Origin: Candidatus Saccharimonadota bacterium
GTDB taxonomy: Bacteria > Patescibacteriota > Saccharimonadia > Saccharimonadales > EFPC-124
Length of the DNA: 5,733 bases
Direction: 5' to 3'
Assembly (NCBI GenBank): GCA_016880595.1
Contig: JAEHDC010000020.1
Span: 1 to 5,733 of the forward strand
The first letter of the stretch is position 1. Each line of letters begins with the position of its first letter. This document shows, one piece after another, positions 1-4,503 of the stretch. Below the pieces are notes generated by a model, which did not search any database, was not told the origin of the DNA, and saw only the letters and a program-made list of their open reading frames with translations. The position numbers and the translations under genes were made by a program.

Positions 1-1
1 A

Positions 2-430
2 GCCTTTACATTTTTTGGCGTTATCGCACTTTTGCAAGGCAACGTTGGTATTGCGGGTTTTTGCTTTACCGTGGTTGGCGCCTTGGCGGCTTACACCTGG
101 TTTAACATTTATCCGGCTAGATTTTTTATGACAGATGTAGGGTCATTTGCGCTCGGCACGGCGCTAGGCGTGGTGGCAATGCTCACAAATACTCTGTTTT
201 TGCTGCCAATAATTGGTCTAGTCTTTGTAGTGGATACTGCTACAAGTTTAATTCAGATTTTAAGCAAGAGATTGTTCGGTAAAAAAATATTTCTATCAGC
301 ACCAATTCATCATCATTTTGAGGCAATTGGATGGCCAGAAACAAAAGTTACAATGCGTTTTTGGCTAATTGGTCAGATGTGCGGTATGGCTGGTCTGCTC
401 CTGGCGTTAATAGGGGGCTATATTAAGTGA
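2..430 (+). CDS. mraY: Phospho-N-acetylmuramoyl-pentapeptide-transferase MraY, C-terminal part (5' end outside window)
   Basis: Integral membrane enzyme that transfers phospho-MurNAc-pentapeptide from UDP to undecaprenyl phosphate, giving lipid I. The frame is open from base 2, so the gene begins upstream; the TTG at 32 is internal and not a start. The visible 142 codons cover the last part of the family (about 320-360 aa in full). Family signatures are the Asp-containing loop FNIYPARFFMTDVGSFALG (coded about 104-160; E. coli has FMGDVGSLALGG) and the three-histidine loop APIHHHFEAIGWPE (histidines at 308-316), followed by RFWLIGQM and a last hydrophobic segment. The catalytic-region Asp (134-136) is kept, but the Gly before it is Thr. 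Its TGA overlaps the ftsW GTG by 4 nt (GTGA), which suggests coupled translation. murD, the usual next gene, is missing here. Identity is secure. Confidence 0.95.
   Translation, partial: AFTFFGVIALLQGNVGIAGFCFTVVGALAAYTWFNIYPARFFMTDVGSFALGTALGVVAMLTNTLFLLPIIGLVFVVDTATSLIQILSKRLFGKKIFLSAPIHHHFEAIGWPETKVTMRFWLIGQMCGMAGLLLALIGGYIK
412..417 (+). promoter_or_regulatory. Ribosome binding site for ftsW
   Basis: AGGGGG lies 9 nt before a GTG, inside the last codons of mraY. It supports GTG at 427 as the ftsW start; no in-frame ATG occurs near the N-terminus of the protein. Confidence 0.7.
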
Positions 431-1695
431 GCCGGATTTTTGGCGCAAATAACTATGAAGCTTTGCCAACGCGCCGCCATCGGCCAGATAAAGTGCTCCT
501 GCTCTTTATTTGTATCTTGTTACTCTTGGGCTTGGTGATTATTTATTCAATTAGTCCGGCGTTAATTGCGCGCCTTGGTGATAATACTACAGATCAGAAT
601 ATCTATTTGTACCGCCAACTTTTATTTTTGGCTGCTGGCGGCGTCGCTTTTGCAATAACAACTCTGGTGCCAGCAAATTTTTGGGCAAAGTACAAAGGCA
701 AGCTACTCGTAGGTGGAATTATCTTGTGCGCATTGCCATTTGTGTTTCAAGCTACATCTTTGGCGATTTGTGCAAATGGTGCGTGCCGCTGGTTGAATCT
801 TGGCTTCACAAGCTTTCAGCCGGCCGAGGCGCTGAAACTAGCGTTAATAATATATTTGGCTGGCTTTTTAGCGGCACGCATTTCCCAGGATAAACTTGAT
901 GATTGGCACCAAACTCTTATCCCCGTAGGTATTATCTTGCTGCTTATTTGCGCAATTGTTATTGGTTTGCAAAAAGATTTGGGCACAGGAATAACAATTG
1001 TTGCAATTGTTATGGTAATGTTGTTTGTTGCCGGAATAAATTCGCGCATGCTGCTAATTTCGTTGGGAGTTTGTCTGGCGGTCGGTGTTGCTTTTACAAT
1101 AACTTCACCGCACAGGATGGAGCGAATTTTAACTTTTTTGCAAAGCGAAAGCTCGGAAAGCGATGAGGAAAGCTACCAAATAACACAGGCTCTAATTGCC
1201 ATTGGCAGCGGAGGATTAACGGGGGCGGGAATAGGCCAGGGGATTCAAGCCTATGGCTATTTGCCTGAAGCTGCTAATGATTCGATCTTTGCAGTACTGG
1301 CAGAAAAATTTGGATTTTTAGGAACAATTGCGGTTTTATTAATTTTTGCTGGCCTTTTTGTACGAATTCTTGGTATTATGGATCGGACGGCAAATTTGTA
1401 TTATAGGCTAATTGTGGCTGGAGTTTTTGGCTGGATATTCTCACATGCTGCAGTCAATATAGGTGCAATGCTAGGAGTTTTTCCGCTTACAGGTATAACT
1501 TTGCCGTTTGTAAGCTTTGGCGGGACTAGTTTGGTATTTATGCTAGGCGCACTTGGTTTGGTGTATCAAATTTCGCGTTATACTACTTACGAAAAGCTAT
1601 CAGATAATCAAAAAACAGGAGGAGCCTATGAAAATCGTGAGCGCCGGCGGGGGGTCGGGCGGACACGTTACTCCGGCATTGGCCGTGCTGTGTGA
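427..1695 (+). CDS. ftsW: Septal peptidoglycan polymerase FtsW (SEDS family)
   Basis: SEDS glycosyltransferase that polymerises lipid II at the division septum together with a class B PBP. The protein has 422 aa, mostly hydrophobic, with about ten likely membrane segments starting near residue 22. Family motifs in order: RWLNLGFTSFQPAE (121-134), QKDLGTG (182-188), YQITQALIAIGSGGLTGAGIG (250-270), YLPEAANDSIF (278-288), and FPLTGITLPFVSFGGTS (352-368). Asp285 aligns with the catalytic Asp of SEDS proteins (E. coli FtsW D297); the usual TDFIF reads NDSIF. SEDS members FtsW and RodA are similar; the dcw context favours FtsW. Start is GTG with AGGGGG upstream. The last 22 residues (401-422), rich in Arg (7 of 22), are read from DNA that also encodes the MurG N-terminus in another frame, giving a 68-nt overlap. 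Without the overlap the protein would still contain all SEDS motifs. Confidence 0.95.
   Translation: MSRIFGANNYEALPTRRHRPDKVLLLFICILLLLGLVIIYSISPALIARLGDNTTDQNIYLYRQLLFLAAGGVAFAITTLVPANFWAKYKGKLLVGGIILCALPFVFQATSLAICANGACRWLNLGFTSFQPAEALKLALIIYLAGFLAARISQDKLDDWHQTLIPVGIILLLICAIVIGLQKDLGTGITIVAIVMVMLFVAGINSRMLLISLGVCLAVGVAFTITSPHRMERILTFLQSESSESDEESYQITQALIAIGSGGLTGAGIGQGIQAYGYLPEAANDSIFAVLAEKFGFLGTIAVLLIFAGLFVRILGIMDRTANLYYRLIVAGVFGWIFSHAAVNIGAMLGVFPLTGITLPFVSFGGTSLVFMLGALGLVYQISRYTTYEKLSDNQKTGGAYENRERRRGVGRTRYSGIGRAV
1617..1622 (+). promoter_or_regulatory. Ribosome binding site for murG
   Basis: A perfect AGGAGG sits 5 nt before ATG 1628, within the ftsW coding sequence. It decides the murG start: the in-frame upstream TTG at 1553 would add 25 residues read from ftsW sequence ahead of the glycine-rich N-terminal loop that normally begins MurG. 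Confidence 0.85.
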
Positions 1696-2788
1696 GCTAT
1701 ATCGCCAGGACAAGCAGCTAAAAGCTTACTTTATAACAGATCATAATTATGCTCAGGCGGCTAGCAGTATTATGGCAAAAGCACCATTTGACGTACGCAT
1801 TAAGCGTATTTATGCCGGGAAGCTACGTCGCTATCATGGTGTGGGATTTTGGCGCCAATTATTCGATGCTTCAACAAATCTTAGGAATATTGGTGATATG
1901 TTTTTGGTAGGAGTTGGCTTTTTGCAAAGCCTGCGCTTTTTAATGAGGGTTAAGCCTGATGTAGTCTTCACAAAAGGTGGCTATGTTTGCTTGCCAGTTG
2001 GTCTGGCGGCAAAGTTCTTAAAAATACCTTTGGTGATTCATGACTCTGACTCATATCCAGGTTTAACAAATCGGATGTTAGCAAAGTACGCTACGGTTAT
2101 TGGTACGGGCGCGCCAGTAGAAAATTATCCTTATCCAAAAGGCCGTACGCATTACGTTGGGATTCCAGTTCGTAGGGAATATCGACCACTTACCGAACGG
2201 CAGCAAGAGAAGTGTAAAGCTGAGCTTGGCTTCCATGACATAAGAAAACCATTACTTGTAGTAACCGGCGGTGGTCTTGGCGCTCGTAATATTAATAGGA
2301 TAGTCGCCTCAATTGCCAGCCAACTTTTAGATCACATAGCAATTTTGCATCTAACGGGCACAAAGAATTACCAAGAGACGGTTGATGCGGCACCAGAGCA
2401 TGTGGATTATATTATTAAGCCGTTCTTACCAAGTATGACAGTTGCTCTTGGCGCGGCCGATATTGTAATCTCTCGAGCTGGTGCTACTTCGCTTGCTGAA
2501 CTTGCTGCTATGTCAAAGGCCGTGGTGATTATCCCGCATCCGTATCTAACTGGTGGGCATCAGATCAAAAACGCTAGCGTTTACGCAAAGAGTGGGGCAG
2601 CGATAGTGCTTGACGAAGAAAAAATTATGCTCGATCATAGAAAATTAACCAGAATAGTCTTAGCACTTGCTGCAAGCCGACAGAAGCGTGATATGCTTGG
2701 AGAAAAGATGCACAACAGCTTCTCAAAACCGAGCGCAGCGCTTGATATGGCGGCTTTAATTGCAGAGGCAGCTTTAACAAAAAACTAG
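1628..2788 (+). CDS. murG: UDP-GlcNAc:lipid I N-acetylglucosaminyltransferase MurG
   Basis: Membrane-associated GT-B (GT28) enzyme that adds GlcNAc to lipid I to give lipid II, the substrate of FtsW. The protein has 386 aa, slightly longer than the usual 350-360. The N-terminal domain begins MKIVSAGGGSGGHVTP, the glycine-rich loop with His13. FTKGGYVCLPVGLAA (114-128) and PGLTNRMLAKYA (144-155) match family blocks; the usual HEQN before them is HDSD (138-141). The C-terminal nucleotide-sugar domain shows VVTGGGLGARNINR (211-224), the PFLPSM loop (265-270), SRAGATSLAELAA (282-294) with Glu291, and HQIKNA (311-316) with Gln312; the last two match the UDP-GlcNAc-binding region. The start is fixed by AGGAGG at 1617. 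The 5' end lies inside ftsW and TAG is followed at once by a TATAAT. murC or murB, frequent next genes, are absent. Confidence 0.95.
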   Translation: MKIVSAGGGSGGHVTPALAVLCELYRQDKQLKAYFITDHNYAQAASSIMAKAPFDVRIKRIYAGKLRRYHGVGFWRQLFDASTNLRNIGDMFLVGVGFLQSLRFLMRVKPDVVFTKGGYVCLPVGLAAKFLKIPLVIHDSDSYPGLTNRMLAKYATVIGTGAPVENYPYPKGRTHYVGIPVRREYRPLTERQQEKCKAELGFHDIRKPLLVVTGGGLGARNINRIVASIASQLLDHIAILHLTGTKNYQETVDAAPEHVDYIIKPFLPSMTVALGAADIVISRAGATSLAELAAMSKAVVIIPHPYLTGGHQIKNASVYAKSGAAIVLDEEKIMLDHRKLTRIVLALAASRQKRDMLGEKMHNSFSKPSAALDMAALIAEAALTKN

Positions 2789-2794
2789 TATAAT
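2789..2794 (+). promoter_or_regulatory. Putative -10 box for ftsQ
   Basis: A perfect TATAAT begins at the base after the murG TAG and ends 8 nt before the ftsQ ATG (2803). A transcription start 6-9 nt downstream would fall at about 2800-2803, so the message would have little or no leader. No good -35 hexamer is seen at 16-18 nt spacing, and no Shine-Dalgarno sequence lies between the box and the ATG. This is a sequence-based inference only. Confidence 0.5.
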
Positions 2795-2802
2795 ACGAAT
2801 AG

Positions 2803-3723
2803 ATGAAAACTTCGTGGGCAAAAAAGAAAAAAACTGAAGCGGCGCGCAAGCCAAGTTTAATGCGAGGACAGGATGACTATGTCTTTCGTCGTAGCCGCAC
2901 AATAACCGGCACGAAAGCTGATAATGTTTCCGTACCTGCATCTTCGCGTGGTCAATTTAAAACTGATCGAATAAAATCAATTGAACTGCGCAAACATAGA
3001 CGCAAAATTGTAAATTTGCTGGTCTTACTACTATTTCTGTTTGGCCTCATAGCTTTTTTGGTTATGAATTTTGTATCAACGCCAAAGGTTGCGCTAGCCC
3101 AGTTGGGCGTCAACACACCACAGACTCAGGACTATCAAAAGAGCATCTCTGACTATTTTGGTGCGCATCCGTTTGAGCGTTTCAGTTTTTTGTTAAATGA
3201 AGCTGGCCTGCAGACGGCAGTCATGGACGATCATTCCGAAATAGAGTCAATTGATGTCACGCGCAATTGGTATGGTGGTGGCTCCGTGTTCAATCTTTAT
3301 TTCCGTACGCCAATTTTGGTATGGAAGACAGATGTAAAAAAATATTATGTTGACGCAAACGGTATTACTTTTGATTATAACTATTTTGCTGAGCCGACGC
3401 TTGAAGTGACAGATCAGTCGGGAATCACGCTCGAACAAAATGAAGTAGTAGCCTCCGCAAGCTTTATACGCTTTTTGGGGCAGATTGTAACAGCTATTAA
3501 TAGCTATTCTTATGGCAAAGTTATAGCAATTATTGTGCCGTCGGCCACGCGCGAAGCAGACCTTAAGCTGGAGGGTAGGGAATACCTAATTAAAACCAGC
3601 ACTGATCGTGACCCATTGCAGGAAGCGGAGGACATTGCAAATGCGCTTAAATATTTTGATAAAAATGTAATAGTGCCGCAGTATGTTGATGTCCGTGTGG
3701 CGCACAAAGCATATTACAAATAA
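2803..3723 (+). CDS. ftsQ: Divisome protein FtsQ (DivIB-like), POTRA domain
   Basis: Bitopic membrane protein that links early and late divisome proteins. The protein has 306 aa: a basic cytoplasmic N-terminus (1-68, KKKK at 7-10, FRRSR at 28-32), one membrane span at about 69-91, and an extracytoplasmic part. The POTRA-like region is near 94-170. FtsQ-type features are the block GAHPFERFSFLLNEAGLQ (120-137), the RTPILVWKTD strand (168-177, compare R-PVA-W in FtsQ), YYVDANGITFDY (181-192), and the C-terminal strand VPQYVDVRVAHKAYYK (291-306, compare YIDLR...YYK). Overall similarity is low, so motif order, topology and the position after murG carry the call. ATG at 2803 is the first start after murG; it lacks a Shine-Dalgarno sequence, and Met20 has none either. 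It may have its own promoter (TATAAT at 2789). No ftsA or ftsZ follows. Confidence 0.85.
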   Translation: MKTSWAKKKKTEAARKPSLMRGQDDYVFRRSRTITGTKADNVSVPASSRGQFKTDRIKSIELRKHRRKIVNLLVLLLFLFGLIAFLVMNFVSTPKVALAQLGVNTPQTQDYQKSISDYFGAHPFERFSFLLNEAGLQTAVMDDHSEIESIDVTRNWYGGGSVFNLYFRTPILVWKTDVKKYYVDANGITFDYNYFAEPTLEVTDQSGITLEQNEVVASASFIRFLGQIVTAINSYSYGKVIAIIVPSATREADLKLEGREYLIKTSTDRDPLQEAEDIANALKYFDKNVIVPQYVDVRVAHKAYYK

Positions 3724-3821
3724 GGCGCATCACTCTCTCACTCCCCTTGCTGTTCGATTTTTGTTTTACATTTTTGCCGTTTTTGCGCAAGTGAAAATAC
3801 TATTTTTAGAATAATTTATAG

Positions 3822-3974
3822 TTTTTTCAATACCGTACAGGTAAGCAGGGCAGTTGGGAAGTCGTGAAAAATGCTAAAAATTTGCGTAAAAAAATACAAC
3901 TTGTGGATAACTTTGAGCTGCCAAAAAGCCACCAAAAGCCGACAGCTGTAAATGGTCTTGAACTAAAGGCCTAG
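3822..3974 (+). pseudogene. Short protein-like open frame, possible gene remnant
   Basis: Fifty sense codons run from after TAG 3819-3821 to TAG 3972-3974. The reading has a natural-looking mix of charged and hydrophobic residues, for example RTGKQGSWEVV followed by LRKKIQLVDNFELP and ending NGLELKA. No ATG is in frame. A GTG at 3864 (36 codons) is preceded by GGGA only. I do not recognise a family. It could be the end of a decayed gene, a tiny real gene, or chance in an AT-rich stretch. Confidence 0.2.
3902..3910 (-). promoter_or_regulatory. DnaA-box sequence (TTATCCACA on the minus strand)
   Basis: The plus strand reads TGTGGATAA, the exact reverse complement of the E. coli consensus DnaA box. 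Only one copy is seen; I found no cluster of close variants nearby and no dnaA or dnaN gene in the window. A single site may be chance, a DnaA-titration or regulatory site, or part of a short open frame. Confidence 0.3.
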
Positions 3975-4005
3975 AAAAATGTTTTTTATCTGTAATTATT
4001 ACCAG

Positions 4006-4030
4006 AAACTATTTGATTAATTAGTAGTTT
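4006..4030. repeat. Small inverted repeat / weak hairpin
   Basis: AAACTA (4006-4011) and TAGTTT (4025-4030) are perfect inverted arms. On the plus strand the stem can extend to 8 pairs with a U-G wobble and a 9-nt loop. It is AT-rich and has no T-run directly after it, so it is a poor terminator candidate. Confidence 0.35.
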
Positions 4031-4121
4031 AGTCTTCTGCCCTTTCTTTACTGTTATTGAGATGATTAGTAACTCACCACACGTTTAGTTATTCAAAGCC
4101 GTAAAAGATATATTGTGCGAC

Positions 4122-4137
4122 GCTGCATCTATGCAAC
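4122..4137. repeat. Short imperfect palindrome
   Basis: GCTGCAT and ATGCAAC are separated by CT. TGCAT/ATGCA are exact arms; on the minus strand one further pair forms through a G-U wobble. It may be a small RNA hairpin or a protein site, or have no role. Confidence 0.25.
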
Positions 4138-4323
4138 AACTTATATCATCTTGTATTTATATATATTGGTCACCCTTTATTCTTAATCTTTTGCGTTTGG
4201 CTCTTGATTTATTTTTTATTACTACTCTTTTATTTCTGTCTGATTGATAATGGTTTCTGGTTTTTGTAGAATATAAATTTTAGTTTTTTGTATTCATGTA
4301 GATGTTTTATGTTCTATTTTTGT

Positions 4324-4329
4324 ATTATA
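4324..4329 (-). promoter_or_regulatory. Putative minus-strand -10 box
   Basis: The minus strand reads TATAAT, followed by AC, 3 nt after the TAG that ends the extended ATPase frame. The same octamer TATAATAC lies in the ftsQ promoter position. No good -35 is visible. Transcription would run into the intergenic region, where no coding sequence follows on this strand, so it could serve a small RNA or be chance in AT-rich DNA. Confidence 0.25.
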
Positions 4330-4332
4330 GAA

Positions 4333-4503
4333 CTAACGAAGCCGAATAATAGTCTCATTATTGCCATTCTGTGGTGGATGCTTTTGAGATGTTGTTGCTG
4401 GTGGCGTTGGACTATTGTCGTCACTACCCTTTTTCTTTCGGCGTCGTCGTTTGCGTTTTTTTGCAGAAGATGTTGATTCATCTATTTGTTGAGTTTCGTT
4501 CTT
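4333..4503 (-). pseudogene. In-frame C-terminal continuation of the ATPase gene beyond a TAA stop
   Basis: Directly after the TAA at 4504-4506 the same minus-strand frame reads 56 sense codons to TAG 4333-4335. The first residues are KNETQQIDESTSSA, then an eleven-residue Lys/Arg block KKRKRRRRKKK (4429-4461), then a Pro/Thr/Gln-rich stretch, ending NETIIRLR. The style continues the Q/P/K-rich tail before the stop, and the tail has no start codon of its own in frame. So it is best read as the original end of the ATPase, cut off by a nonsense change, by a sequence error, or reached by readthrough. The basic block could bind nucleic acid or acidic lipid; that is inference. Confidence 0.7.

Larger units (their letters stand above)
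3724..4332. other. AT-rich convergent intergenic region without a convincing gene
   Basis: About 600 nt lie between the ftsQ stop and the last stop of the minus-strand ATPase frame. The plus strand is T-rich, and homopolymer runs and short AT palindromes are frequent. I see no tRNA, rRNA, CRISPR repeats or insertion-sequence ends. No GC-rich hairpin followed by a T-run is evident for either flanking gene. The region does contain a DnaA-box-like 9-mer (3902-3910), a short protein-like frame (3822-3974), two small inverted repeats (4006-4030 and 4122-4137), and a minus-strand TATAAT at its right edge. Confidence 0.6.

Noticed and set aside
681..1166. Alternative-frame readings inside ftsW on both strands
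   Set aside because: They lie within a region with continuous SEDS motifs in the ftsW frame and have no ribosome sites or recognisable motifs.
1553..1627. Upstream TTG start extending MurG by 25 residues
   Set aside because: The added residues come from ftsW coding sequence, the family begins at the glycine-rich loop, and AGGAGG sits 5 nt before ATG 1628.
3916..3947. AGCTG / CAGCT inverted repeat as a terminator for ftsQ
   Set aside because: The stem is only 5 pairs with a 22-nt loop, lies about 190 nt after the stop, and is not followed by a T-run.
3951..3972. Possible tRNA T-loop (TTCAAGA on the minus strand)
   Set aside because: The flanking five-base arms do not pair and no acceptor, D or anticodon arms are found around it.
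4288..4476. Plus-strand 62-residue frame rich in Cys, Trp and Phe
   Set aside because: It is the antisense reading of the ATPase tail: its Cys/Trp-rich part comes from the codons for Pro, Thr and Gln, and the hydrophobic end from the Lys/Arg block. No ribosome site supports it.
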